Counted from the stretch's first letter, positions 1-6,275 are shown. The stretch: 7,284 bases of DNA from Candidatus Methylomirabilota bacterium (GCA_003105305.1 PQAQ01000093.1:1-7284); one strand, 5' to 3'. The notes: generated by a model not told the origin, from the sequence alone. Numbers and translations: made by a program.

Positions 1-167
1 GGCTGGGCAAACTGCGGAATCGTCTCGGGATCCATTGGAATCTGCGGGCTCTTGGCCGCCGACGCCGGAAGGGCGGTGGCGAGCGCTGTCGACAACACAA
101 CGAGCAGCGCCAGTCCGATCCTCTTACCTCGTACCAGCATGTCATTTGCGATACTCATCTCATTCAT
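1..167 (-). CDS. Secreted protein, N-terminal fragment (possible multicopper oxidase)
   Basis: Only the first 55 codons are in the window; the gene continues past the left edge. The ATG at 167 follows a CGGAGG ribosome-binding site (177-182) at nine bases, and an in-frame stop at 183-185 rules out an upstream extension. The product starts with a basic n-region (VRGKR, about residues 12-16), a hydrophobic core (LALLVVLSTALATAL) and a signal peptidase I-type site near PASA/A, so it is exported to or through the periplasm. After cleavage the chain reads KSPQIPMDPETIPQFAQ. A 'DPxTIPxF' stretch at the mature N-terminus is typical of CotA/bilirubin-oxidase-like multicopper oxidases, but no copper ligand is in view, so that family call is a guess. 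The coding status is well supported. The start lies inside the end of the possible ORF at 160-351, which would allow translational coupling. Confidence 0.75.
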   Translation of the reverse strand, partial: MNEMSIANDMLVRGKRIGLALLVVLSTALATALPASAAKSPQIPMDPETIPQFAQ

Positions 168-351
168 CCGTATTTGCCTCCGTCATTGGTGGGTGGCAGC
201 GGGAAACCGTCACAGAGAACAGCCCAGTCACCAGAATGAGTGAAAGATCAGAGACCATCTCGCGTAAATCCGGCTCGTCCCATAACGGGGCGATCAAACC
301 GTACGATCGTACGAGCCGCAGCGCCTGGAGGGCGCACCCCAGCGAACTCAT
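160..351 (-). CDS. Possible small hypothetical protein, 63 aa
   Basis: This is a weakly supported ORF. It opens at ATG 351 and ends in a TGA at 160-162 that overlaps the start of the secreted-protein gene by eight bases. The product is unrecognised; it is moderately hydrophobic in the middle (about residues 35-50) and acidic at the end. No ribosome-binding site precedes ATG 351. However, a strong AAGGAGG (383-389 on this strand) lies 31 bases upstream, beside a 10-codon ORF (ATG 380) whose TGA overlaps ATG 351 as ATGA. The three frames could therefore form a coupled chain, although the AAGGAGG sits only two bases before ATG 380, closer than usual. The alternative is that the whole stretch is untranslated leader of the downstream gene. 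No function can be offered. Confidence 0.3.
   Translation of the reverse strand: MSSLGCALQALRLVRSYGLIAPLWDEPDLREMVSDLSLILVTGLFSVTVSRCHPPMTEANTDE
300..313. repeat. 14-bp palindrome CGTACGATCGTACG
   Basis: This is a perfect palindrome containing the ATCGTACG core also found at 528-539. It lies inside the possible 63-residue ORF, or in the leader region of the secreted-protein gene if that ORF is not real. Its function is unknown. Confidence 0.35.
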
Positions 352-398
352 GGTCTGACGCCGAAGTTGCCTATAAGCATCACCTCCTTCACAGTTGA

Positions 399-426
399 AT
401 CATGCAAGCGTCCAGTTATGCATGAT
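399..426. repeat. 8-bp inverted repeat, possible operator
   Basis: The arms ATCATGCA (399-406) and TGCATGAT (419-426) are perfect reverse complements separated by 12 bases. The dyad ends nine bases upstream of the strong leftward Shine-Dalgarno at 383-389. It could be an operator or an mRNA stem-loop for the leftward transcription unit at the window edge. No transcription-factor family is recognised from the motif. Confidence 0.4.
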
Positions 427-527
427 GAGGTCACGACGCTTATCTGACAGTCGACAAGCGCAATCTGAAGTACCGTGCCGAGATTGATCGCGACTCGCTG
501 TAGAATGAGATGAAAGGTACCGTCGAA

Positions 528-539
528 TATCGTACGATA
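528..539. repeat. 12-bp palindrome TATCGTACGATA
   Basis: This is a perfect palindrome in the AT-rich gap. It shares the core ATCGTACG with the 14-bp palindrome at 300-313. It could be a binding site for a dimeric regulator, but no adjacent promoter is defined. Confidence 0.35.
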
Positions 540-781
540 CTATTGAGTCATAGCTATCTCAGGCTTATATCTACGGAAGGCTCGCAGTAATCATCATATT
601 CGTCAATACGCGTTTTGGCGTATACTGCTTTGGGTAAAAAGGGATAGGTTGATTGATCTCCAAGAGTATGGAGCGCAGTGAGAATAGCGGGTTCGGCTAG
701 TTTAGGATAAACGAAGGAAAAAAGAGGCGTAAGACGTGCTATGCGTGACGACTAAGGGGCGATCGATCTGACTGACGCGGC

Positions 782-1018
782 TTAACCTCGCAAGCGGCGT
801 TTGAGCCACTCATACCCCTCTCGTCCGCTCAGACACAGGCCGGCGCCAAACAGGCCCCAACTGAGAAGCGACGCGAGAAGAGCAATTCGCAGCTTTATTG
901 TGCCGGAGAATGGAAGGAATGCAATCACGAGGTAGGCTGGATAGACCAGCAAACTTACTGCAATAAACGCAACGCCGACAATGAACCGAACCCGCCGATC
1001 AGCTCCGCCGAACGCCAC
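782..1018 (-). CDS. Small two-helix membrane protein, hypothetical, 78 aa
   Basis: This is an unrecognised inner-membrane protein. Two hydrophobic segments are evident, roughly residues 12-37 (RFIVGVAFIAVSLLVYP onward) and 42-64 (LRIALLASLLSWGLFGAGLC). The N-terminus (DRR) and C-terminus (WLKRRLRG) are basic, so the positive-inside rule predicts a helical hairpin with both ends in the cytoplasm. The start is a GTG at 1016-1018 preceded by AGGG at seven bases; an in-frame TGA at 1043-1045 limits extension, and no ATG lies between. It follows the lytic transglycosylase gene by 69 bases on the same strand with no terminator in between, so the two may be co-transcribed. There is no motif to suggest a biochemical role. 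Codon use is GC-rich like its neighbour, which supports it as a real gene. Confidence 0.65.
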   Translation of the reverse strand: MAFGGADRRVRFIVGVAFIAVSLLVYPAYLVIAFLPFSGTIKLRIALLASLLSWGLFGAGLCLSGREGYEWLKRRLRG

Positions 1019-1087
1019 AAATAAACCCTGAACGGCATGCCATCACAAGTCTCGAACAAAGGATGGGGAAGCAGTAAAGGAATCTCG

Positions 1088-2968
1088 TCAGCTTTGGTCG
1101 ACTCGAATCTTTAGCTCCTGGCCCACCGACAGCGTAGTCTGACGTCCCAAGTCGTTCCAGCGGCGAAGTTCATCCGGTGTCACATCATGGACCCTGGCAA
1201 TCTCCCACAAAGTATCGCCCCTTCTCACCCGGTACCGAACGGGCGTGACGGCTGAAGCTGGAGCCTCCCGGCTGATTTCACGATCATTCTTTGCAGCCTG
1301 AGCGACGACCTGCAATGTACGTCCGGGCTTAAGCTTTGTCTGAGGTTTCAAATCGTTCCACTGCCGCAACTCTTCAGGTCTCACGCCGTAGGCCCTGGCA
1401 ATCTTCCAGAGCGTGTCGCCCCGTTTCACGACATAGCCGCCGGCACGGGAAGAGGCCGCCACCTTTTTGCCCGCCACCGTGCGACCGGTAGAACCGGCGC
1501 CTCGCGCAGAGGCCACCATCCGCTTATTTTTCGTCTTCCCTCTTGCGGCCTGAGGCCGTTTTCCAGCGGCGCCGGCCGGTTCGCGATACGAGTGTCGAGG
1601 AAGCTGATCAAGATTGGCTAAAAGGATCTCCTTCGTACTAGGCGGCAGCACGATCTCGTAGTCGGACGCATGCGCGGGGGTGATCCCGCGCGTAAGAGCC
1701 GGATTCAGATCGCGGAGCAGCTCGGGCGATACGCCCACTACGCGAGCAACGGAACGCAATTCGATGGCTCCAGGCACGGTCGCCCGCTCCACCTCCCAGG
1801 GCATCTCAACCGGCGCGGTGAATCCGTACCGAGCGGGATCCTTCGCAATGATCGTGACCGCCATGAAGGCCGGGACAAAAAGCTGAGTCTCTTTCGGCAG
1901 CCGCAACGACCAGAAATCGGTCGTGCCCTGCGTGTCGATAGCCCGTTGAACCCGCTGCTCACCTGCATTATAGGCGGCCAGCGCTAAGGGCCAGGAATGA
2001 AACATCTCGTACAACTCTTTGAGGTAAGCGGCTGCCCCCCTGGTCGCCTTTTCCGGATCTCGCCGCTCGTCAAGCCAGTGACTGACCCGCATTCCATACC
2101 GGTTTCCGGTTGCTTTGATGAACTGCCAGAGCCCGGAAGCCTTCGCCTTGGAATAGGCGCGATAGTTGAAGGCGCTTTCGACGTAGGCGAGGTTGACAAG
2201 ATCCTGCGGAAGACCCTGATCCCGGAAGATCTGGCGCATCATCGGCAGGTAGCGGCCCGACCGCTCCAATGCCCGGCTCATTACTCTTCTTTTCTGGGTT
2301 TGATAGTAAAGGATATGTGCCTTGACGTGCTCGTTCAGTTCGATCGGTACGTCAAAGTCGCTGAGATCCAGGTCAGAAAGTGAGGTGATCTCACTCCCCG
2401 AAGGCGCCAGGTTCAGCTCTTCCCCGGAAACGACCAAGCCTGGAGCTGCTTCGGTATCGGCTCCGTTCTCTTCTTTCTGCTCATCAATTTGGCCGTCGAC
2501 AACTTCGGCTGGACGGCTGCCCGCAAGTGCCGCCTTGAGGAGCGCGGTCTGCTCGCTCAGTTGAAGGCGAAGATCATTCAGGGTTGCCGCTTCCGGAAGC
2601 TGCGACAGAATGCGTATTGAGGTCTCCAGTTCCCGTTGAGCCCTACCCCGATCTCCAGCCGTCAATGCCTGCATCCCTGTGGACGAATGGGTCAGCCCCT
2701 CGCGTATGGCGTCTTCGTATTCGTTCGACTTGCGACGCACACCGTCCAGGCTATCTTGCTGGGGCTGGATGTGGCGGTCAACAGAGGGTAAGACGACAGC
2801 GGCTGTCAGTTGGTTATCGGAAGGAATCAGTAGTTGTGGAAGGGTAATAAGGCTCTGGTTGTGGTCCTCATGACCGGACGACTGGGCCGGCATGGCGGCA
2901 AAAAGCGATCCGCTCAACGACACGGCGATTGCGACCCCTAGGAGTTGTCGGGGAAATCGATGATCCAT
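1088..2968 (-). CDS. mltD: Membrane-bound lytic murein transglycosylase D (SLT domain plus LysM repeats)
   Basis: This enzyme would cleave the MurNAc-GlcNAc bond of peptidoglycan from the periplasm, leaving 1,6-anhydro-MurNAc ends, in wall turnover and remodelling. The 626 residues begin with a signal peptide (LLGVAIAVSLSGSLFAAMPA, about 9-28) with no obvious lipobox cysteine, so it may be soluble or anchored by the uncleaved helix. A Q/E-rich helical region follows (about 60-150). The SLT domain spans about 238-345, with the catalytic glutamate E264 in AYVESAFN, then GLWQF (279-283) and AYNAG (332-336). A degenerate LysM-like segment (about 397-442) resembles the one seen in MltD proteins. 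After a basic, low-complexity linker (about 457-510) come two canonical LysM domains (512-554 and 579-621), each with RGDTLW, which bind glycan chains. The ATG at 2968 follows AGGAGG (2974-2979). Transcription probably starts from the promoter at 3077-3105. Confidence 0.93.
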   Translation of the reverse strand: MDHRFPRQLLGVAIAVSLSGSLFAAMPAQSSGHEDHNQSLITLPQLLIPSDNQLTAAVVLPSVDRHIQPQQDSLDGVRRKSNEYEDAIREGLTHSSTGMQALTAGDRGRAQRELETSIRILSQLPEAATLNDLRLQLSEQTALLKAALAGSRPAEVVDGQIDEQKEENGADTEAAPGLVVSGEELNLAPSGSEITSLSDLDLSDFDVPIELNEHVKAHILYYQTQKRRVMSRALERSGRYLPMMRQIFRDQGLPQDLVNLAYVESAFNYRAYSKAKASGLWQFIKATGNRYGMRVSHWLDERRDPEKATRGAAAYLKELYEMFHSWPLALAAYNAGEQRVQRAIDTQGTTDFWSLRLPKETQLFVPAFMAVTIIAKDPARYGFTAPVEMPWEVERATVPGAIELRSVARVVGVSPELLRDLNPALTRGITPAHASDYEIVLPPSTKEILLANLDQLPRHSYREPAGAAGKRPQAARGKTKNKRMVASARGAGSTGRTVAGKKVAASSRAGGYVVKRGDTLWKIARAYGVRPEELRQWNDLKPQTKLKPGRTLQVVAQAAKNDREISREAPASAVTPVRYRVRRGDTLWEIARVHDVTPDELRRWNDLGRQTTLSVGQELKIRVDQS

Positions 2969-3000
2969 CTTGACCTCCTGTCAGGGTGTTCGGGCCGAAG

Positions 3001-3060
3001 CTCTGGCGGCAACGAAGAAGCTGTGGCATCCGTTCTTCCTAAAGCGCCCCCGCCGCCGAG
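3001..3060 (-). promoter_or_regulatory. Potential stem-loop in the mltD leader
   Basis: Given on the plus strand, CTC plus GGCGGC (3001-3003, 3005-3010) is complementary to GCCGCC plus GAG (3052-3060) with one bulged base. An inner 6-bp stem GAAGAA/TTCTTC (3014-3019, 3033-3038) is nested inside. The structure lies between the predicted transcription start (near 3070) and the ribosome-binding site, so it would fold in the 5' untranslated RNA. It could affect mRNA stability or translation; no known riboswitch class is recognised. Confidence 0.35.
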
Positions 3061-3076
3061 CGGACAGTTGCCGACT

Positions 3077-3105
3077 CTTATATCCTGCTTTGCCGGGCCT
3101 GTCAA
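3077..3105 (-). promoter_or_regulatory. Sigma70-type promoter for mltD
   Basis: On the minus strand, TTGACA (3100-3105) is followed after exactly 17 bases by TATAAG (3077-3082), which gives 6/6 and 5/6 matches to the housekeeping consensus with ideal spacing. Transcription would start near 3070 and leave a leader of about 100 bases before the mltD ATG. The promoter lies in the 195-base gap after cutA, so mltD can be expressed independently of cutA. Confidence 0.75.
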
Positions 3106-3163
3106 GCTTTTCGAGTGCAAGATTCCCGATACGGACTAAAAGGGAGGATGGCGTCAGCGAGTC

Positions 3164-3499
3164 TCACAACGTTGGCCGTAACGATTCATCCACCCAACCG
3201 ATATAATCGGACGATCCTGCGAGGATAGGAAGCGCGATCACCTCCGGTACCGTGTACGAGTGCATCTCCTTCACAATCCGAATCATAGACGGCAGGAGAT
3301 CGCTTCTGCTCTTTACCAGCATAAGCGCCTCCTCCTGACGCTCGATCGCTCCCTGCCATCGGAAAAGCGACCGTACGGGCTCCACGATATTCACGCAGGC
3401 CGCAAGCCTGGATTCGAGCAGCGCCTTCCCGATCTCCTCGGCCTCATGCTTGGAACTGGTCGTAATGAGCACAACGACATGAGTCATGGTCGATTCCAT
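3164..3499 (-). CDS. cutA: CutA family divalent-cation tolerance protein
   Basis: CutA is a small, very stable cytoplasmic homotrimer with a ferredoxin-like fold. It is genetically linked to copper and other divalent-metal tolerance, but its molecular activity is unsettled. The 111-residue product matches the family in length and pattern: VVVLITTSS strand (8-16), ACVNIV (34-39), the aromatic 'FRWQG' (46-50), and the signature HSYTVPEVIALPI (80-92; commonly HPYEVPE). It ends in the usual YIGWVDES stretch (99-106). The ATG at 3499 was chosen because GGGGAG lies five bases upstream and it fits family length; the ATG at 3487 is a close alternative. An extension to a GTG at 3580 would overlap its own probable promoter and adds nothing family-like. 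It is divergent from dnaK. Confidence 0.9.
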   Translation of the reverse strand: MESTMTHVVVLITTSSKHEAEEIGKALLESRLAACVNIVEPVRSLFRWQGAIERQEEALMLVKSRSDLLPSMIRIVKEMHSYTVPEVIALPILAGSSDYIGWVDESLRPTL

Positions 3500-3564
3500 A
3501 CCCGCTCCCCCGCACCAAAGATAATGAATCGTCTGTTCGACTGAAAATTCGATGAATTGTCGGA

Positions 3565-3593
3565 ACGCTACCCCATACACGAAGGTGAGTCAA
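3565..3593 (-). promoter_or_regulatory. Probable cutA promoter
   Basis: On the minus strand, TTGACT (3588-3593) and TAGCGT (3565-3570) are separated by 17 bases. The -35 is good (5/6) and the -10 is weak (3/6). The predicted start near 3558 leaves about 58 bases before the cutA ATG. It is back-to-back with the dnaK promoter, about 66 bases between the -35 elements. Confidence 0.45.
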
Positions 3594-3659
3594 GGAGTTT
3601 TCAAACTGACGTTACTAATGAAGGTGAGCGCAAATCTAAAATAATTATGTTAAATAACC

Positions 3660-3688
3660 TTGACAGTTATACACTGATGAATTATCTT
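3660..3688 (+). promoter_or_regulatory. Sigma70-type promoter for the dnaK cluster
   Basis: TTGACA (3660-3665), a 17-base spacer and TATCTT (3683-3688) predict a start near 3695. An A/T-rich tract (about 3631-3658) just upstream could act as an UP element. The -35 box is flanked by a 5-bp inverted repeat ATAAC/GTTAT (3654-3658, 3666-3670), a possible operator. A sigma32-type box (CTTGAAA with CCCCAT) and a CIRCE repeat (TTAGCACTC/GAGTGCTAA) were looked for and not seen. Confidence 0.6.
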
Positions 3689-3743
3689 CTGGTATGAGAA
3701 CGCCGAAGAGTAAATCTATGCATGGCTCAACTGACAGTCACAA

Positions 3744-3758
3744 TTTCTTATAAGGAGG
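3744..3758 (+). promoter_or_regulatory. U-rich hairpin over the dnaK ribosome-binding site; candidate RNA thermometer
   Basis: The Shine-Dalgarno AAGGAGG (3752-3758) sits seven bases before the GTG start. Directly upstream is TTTCT (3744-3748), which can pair with AGGAG (3753-3757) across a four-base TATA loop. That gives three Watson-Crick and two G-U pairs. This resembles the fourU type of RNA thermometer, in which a run of uridines masks the Shine-Dalgarno at low temperature. The stem is short and may be too weak to matter. A second AGGAGG (3761-3766) overlaps the start codon and is too close to serve this start. Confidence 0.35.
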
Positions 3759-3765
3759 GCAGGAG

Positions 3766-5685
3766 GTGCCAAAGGTACTCGGTATCGACCTCGGAACAAC
3801 CAATTCAGTAATGGCCGTTATGGAAGCTGGAGATCCCGTCGTCGTCCCTAACGCCGAGGGCGGACGAACGACTCCGTCGGTCGTGGCCTTCTCGAAGGAA
3901 GGAGAGCGACTGGTCGGTCAGGTTGCCAAGCGACAAGCTACGACCAATCCTGAAAATACGATCTTCTCGATCAAGCGCTTCATGGGTCGTCGTTATGAGG
4001 AGGTCAGCCAAGAGATCAAGCTGGTGCCGTACAAAGTCGTTCGGGCCGGCAATGGCGACGCATCAGTCGAGGCAAGAAGCAAGGGCTATTCGCCGCCGCA
4101 GATCTCCGCCATGATCCTTCAGAAAATGAAGACGGATGCTGAGGCCTTTCTCGGAGAAAAGATCACGCAGGCCGTGATCACTGTCCCCGCCTATTTCAAT
4201 GATTCGCAGCGCCAGGCCACCAAGGATGCCGGCAAGATCGCCGGCCTTGAGGTGCTTCGGATCGTGAACGAGCCGACGGCGGCGTCGCTGGCCTACGGTT
4301 TGGATAAGAAGAAGGACGAGAAGATCGCCGTCTACGATCTGGGAGGAGGAACCTTCGACATTTCGATCCTGGAACTGGGTGAAGGGGTCTTTGAGGTCAA
4401 ATCCACCAACGGCGATACCCACCTTGGCGGCGATGACTTCGATGAGCGAATCATCTCGTACCTGGTAGAAGAGTTCAAGAAGGACCAGGGGATCGATCTG
4501 CGGAAGGACCGGATGGCGCTTCAGCGTCTGAAGGAAGCGGCGGAAAAAGCCAAGTGCGAGCTGAGCACGGTGCTGGAGACCGAGATCAACCTGCCGTTCA
4601 TTACGGCCGACGCCTCCGGCCCAAAGCACCTCGGCATCAAACTCACACGGGCGAAGCTCGAGCAATTGGTCGAGGATCTGGTTCAGCGGTCCGTCGGGCC
4701 ATGCCGTCAGGCGCTCAAGGACGCCGGCCTCGATCCTCGCGATATCGATGAGGTGGTGCTGGTCGGCGGCCAGACCAGGATGCCGAAGGTGCAGGCGCTG
4801 GTGCGGGAGCTCTTCGGAAAGGAGCCGCATAAGGGGGTCAATCCCGATGAGGTGGTCGCGGTCGGCGCCGCCATCCAGGCCGGCGTCTTGGTGGGCGACG
4901 TCAAAGACGTTGTCCTCCTGGACGTGACACCGCTCTCGCTGGGGATCGAAACCTTGGGTGGGGTGATGACTCGACTGATCGAACGGAACACCACGATCCC
5001 GACCCGTAAGAGTGAACTGTTTACGACGGCGGCCGATAGTCAGACCAGCGTCGAGATCCATGTCCTTCAGGGGGAGCGGCAATTGGCTAGAGACAGCCGG
5101 ACACTGGGCCGTTTCCATCTGGTGGGGATCCCGCCGGCGCCGCGCGGCATTCCGCAAATCGAGGTGGCGTTCGACATTGATGCCAACGGGATCCTGAATG
5201 TCTCCGCGAAGGACCTGGCCACCAGTAAGGAGCAGAAGATTACAATTACGGCGAGCTCCGGATTGACCAAAGACGACATCGATCGAATGGTCAAGGATTC
5301 CGAGAAATGCGCGGAGGAGGATAAGAAGCGACGCGAGGAGATCGAGGTCCGGAACCAGCTCGATAGCCTGTGTTATCAAACCGAGAAGATGCTGACCGAG
5401 AATCGCGAAAAGCTCCCAATCGCCGAACTGGGCGACCTGGAGACCGCTATTAATGCGGCCAAGGAGGCCTTGAAGGGCGAAGAGATGGGCAAGCAACGCG
5501 AAGCGCTCGATCAGCTCACCAAGGCCTCCCACCGGCTCGCAGAGCTGCTCTATCAGCAGGCCCAGAGCAAGCAGCAGGAGACGCCCGGCGAACAAGCCCA
5601 CGGCGAGCCGTCGCAGGGAGCGCCGGAAGGCGGGGTCGTCGATGCCGAGTTTGAGGACCTCGGCGGGAAAAGCGACAAGAAATGA
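3766..5685 (+). CDS. dnaK: Molecular chaperone DnaK (Hsp70)
   Basis: DnaK is the cytoplasmic ATP-driven chaperone that binds exposed hydrophobic segments, working with DnaJ and GrpE. The 639 residues match the usual length. The nucleotide-binding domain (about 1-378) shows the phosphate-1 motif GIDLGTTNS (6-14), VPAYFND (140-146), NEPTAA (168-173) and DLGGGTFD (191-198), with T196 at the position of the autophosphorylated threonine in E. coli. [10 protein letters not shown] is at 331-340. The interdomain linker is DVVLLD (381-386) before [10 protein letters not shown]. The beta substrate-binding domain follows (about 387-500), then the helical lid (about 500-600) and a Q/G/P-rich tail ending [11 protein letters not shown] plus lysines. 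The start is GTG with AAGGAGG seven bases upstream. It leads a cluster with hsp20 and dnaJ; the stop overlaps an ATG as ATGA, but hsp20 more likely starts 24 bases later. Confidence 0.98.
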   Translation: MPKVLGIDLGTTNSVMAVMEAGDPVVVPNAEGGRTTPSVVAFSKEGERLVGQVAKRQATTNPENTIFSIKRFMGRRYEEVSQEIKLVPYKVVRAGNGDASVEARSKGYSPPQISAMILQKMKTDAEAFLGEKITQAVITVPAYFNDSQRQATKDAGKIAGLEVLRIVNEPTAASLAYGLDKKKDEKIAVYDLGGGTFDISILELGEGVFEVKSTNGDTHLGGDDFDERIISYLVEEFKKDQGIDLRKDRMALQRLKEAAEKAKCELSTVLETEINLPFITADASGPKHLGIKLTRAKLEQLVEDLVQRSVGPCRQALKDAGLDPRDIDEVVLVGGQTRMPKVQALVRELFGKEPHKGVNPDEVVAVGAAIQAGVLVGDVKDVVLLDVTPLSLGIETLGGVMTRLIERNTTIPTRKSELFTTAADSQTSVEIHVLQGERQLARDSRTLGRFHLVGIPPAPRGIPQIEVAFDIDANGILNVSAKDLATSKEQKITITASSGLTKDDIDRMVKDSEKCAEEDKKRREEIEVRNQLDSLCYQTEKMLTENREKLPIAELGDLETAINAAKEALKGEEMGKQREALDQLTKASHRLAELLYQQAQSKQQETPGEQAHGEPSQGAPEGGVVDAEFEDLGGKSDKK

Positions 5686-5708
5686 CAGGAGGAAAGGAGG
5701 TGACGCAG

Positions 5709-6161
5709 ATGGCGATCGTTCGATGGGATCCCTTCCGTGATGTTATGACGCTTCAGGAGCGGATGAATCGCCTGTTCGATCAGGCGTTGTCCAGGCCCCG
5801 GATAGATGACGAGGAGGGGTTGACTGCCTCCATGTGGTCGCCCGCAGTGGATATCTTCGAGACGGTTGACAGTATCGTCATGAAGGCGGAGCTGCCCGGG
5901 GTGAGCCGCGATCATATCGACATCCAGGTGCAGGATAATACCCTGATGCTGAAAGGCGAGCGAAAGTTCGAGCGCGAGGTCAAGGAGGAAAATTACCTTC
6001 GGATCGAGCGCTCATACGGGGCGTTTCAGCGCGCCTTCACTCTGCCAACCGATGTCCAGCAGGATAAGATCAAGGCAGTATTTAAGGATGGCGTGCTGGA
6101 GGTCACCATGCCGAAAGCGGAAGAGGCGAAGCCCAAGCAAGTCAAGATTGACGTGAAGTAA
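5709..6161 (+). CDS. Hsp20 family small heat-shock protein
   Basis: This ATP-independent holdase binds unfolding proteins in large oligomers and passes them to the DnaK system. The product has 150 residues. The N-terminal arm contains WDPFRDVMTLQERMNRLFD (6-24), common in class A bacterial Hsp20s. The alpha-crystallin domain spans about 43-136: WSPAVDIFETVDSIVMKAELPG, a loop with GERKFE (83-88), SYGAFQRAFTLP (102-113), and the conserved DGVLEVTMPK (127-136, the family GVLxxxxPK signature). The tail QVKIDVK carries an I/V-x-I/V oligomerisation motif. The ATG at 5709 was preferred to the in-frame ATG at 5682 because AAAGGAGG (5694-5701) lies seven bases upstream and the shorter form begins like its relatives. 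The short gap after dnaK suggests co-transcription. Confidence 0.95.
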   Translation: MAIVRWDPFRDVMTLQERMNRLFDQALSRPRIDDEEGLTASMWSPAVDIFETVDSIVMKAELPGVSRDHIDIQVQDNTLMLKGERKFEREVKEENYLRIERSYGAFQRAFTLPTDVQQDKIKAVFKDGVLEVTMPKAEEAKPKQVKIDVK

Positions 6162-6174
6162 CGACACGCTGCTT

Positions 6175-6275
6175 AGACTGAAGGCTGAGGGCTTGATGTA
6201 ATCTCGCGAGGTCCGAATCACCTTTCAACCGGCAGCCCTCAGCCTTCAGTCTTTAGCCTTCAGCCTTAGGGCCTT
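6175..6275 (+). repeat. Heptamer-based element with a 19-bp perfect inverted repeat
   Basis: This element fills most of the 116-base hsp20-dnaJ gap. The arm AGACTGAAGGCTGAGGGCT (6175-6193) is the exact reverse complement of 6234-6252, with a 40-base loop between them that contains the palindrome CTCGCGAG (6203-6210). From 6234 the sequence runs in 7-base units: AGCCCTC, AGCCTTC, AGTCTTT, AGCCTTC, AGCCTTA, GGGCCTT. The left arm is the same unit inverted. CTGAAGGCT in the left arm (6178-6186) can pair with either of two AGCCTTCAG copies (6241-6249 or 6255-6263), so two alternative RNA folds are possible. The last units include the AGGG (6268-6271) that probably serves as the dnaJ ribosome-binding site. 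There is no uridine run after the stem, so a simple terminator is unlikely; a dispersed genomic repeat is the better reading. Confidence 0.8.

Larger units (their letters stand above)
352..781. other. Intergenic stretch without a convincing gene
   Basis: About 430 bases, visibly richer in A+T than the flanking genes. It holds an 8-bp inverted repeat (399-426), a 12-bp palindrome (528-539), a short hairpin ATACGC/GCGTAT with a six-base loop (606-623), and an interrupted forward reading frame (402-590). No clear sigma70 promoter could be placed for the leftward genes, and no tRNA-like fold or rho-independent terminator was found downstream of the membrane-protein gene that ends at 782. Confidence 0.6.

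Noticed and set aside
35..358. Forward open frames of 107 and 63 codons near the left edge
   Set aside because: They oppose the signal-peptide gene, lack good ribosome-binding sites, and have composition typical of antisense shadows.
448..481. A sigma54-type promoter on the minus strand (GGCAC followed by TTGC)
   Set aside because: The spacing between the GG and GC elements is several bases longer than the strict sigma54 spacing.
660..720. GGGTTCGGC resembling a tRNA T-arm
   Set aside because: No acceptor, D or anticodon stems can be fitted around it.
3500..3580. A 27-residue N-terminal extension of CutA from a GTG at 3580
   Set aside because: It overlaps the probable -10 box, lacks family similarity, and the ATG at 3499 has a Shine-Dalgarno and gives the family length.
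3581..3628. Direct repeat GAAGGTGAG (3581-3589 and 3620-3628)
   Set aside because: Nine bases, only two copies, and no dyad symmetry; chance is a sufficient explanation.
4063..5601. A 512-codon open frame on the strand opposite dnaK
   Set aside because: It lies wholly within the clear dnaK gene, its translation has no recognisable domain, and long open frames opposite Hsp70 genes are a known side effect of their composition and codon use.
5682..5708. A nine-residue N-terminal extension of Hsp20 from the ATG overlapping the dnaK stop
   Set aside because: The added residues would encode the Shine-Dalgarno itself, and the strong AAAGGAGG site places the start at 5709.
6175..6252. The hsp20-dnaJ inverted repeat as a rho-independent terminator
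   Set aside because: The loop is 40 bases and no uridine run follows the right arm; the heptamer structure continues beyond it up to dnaJ.
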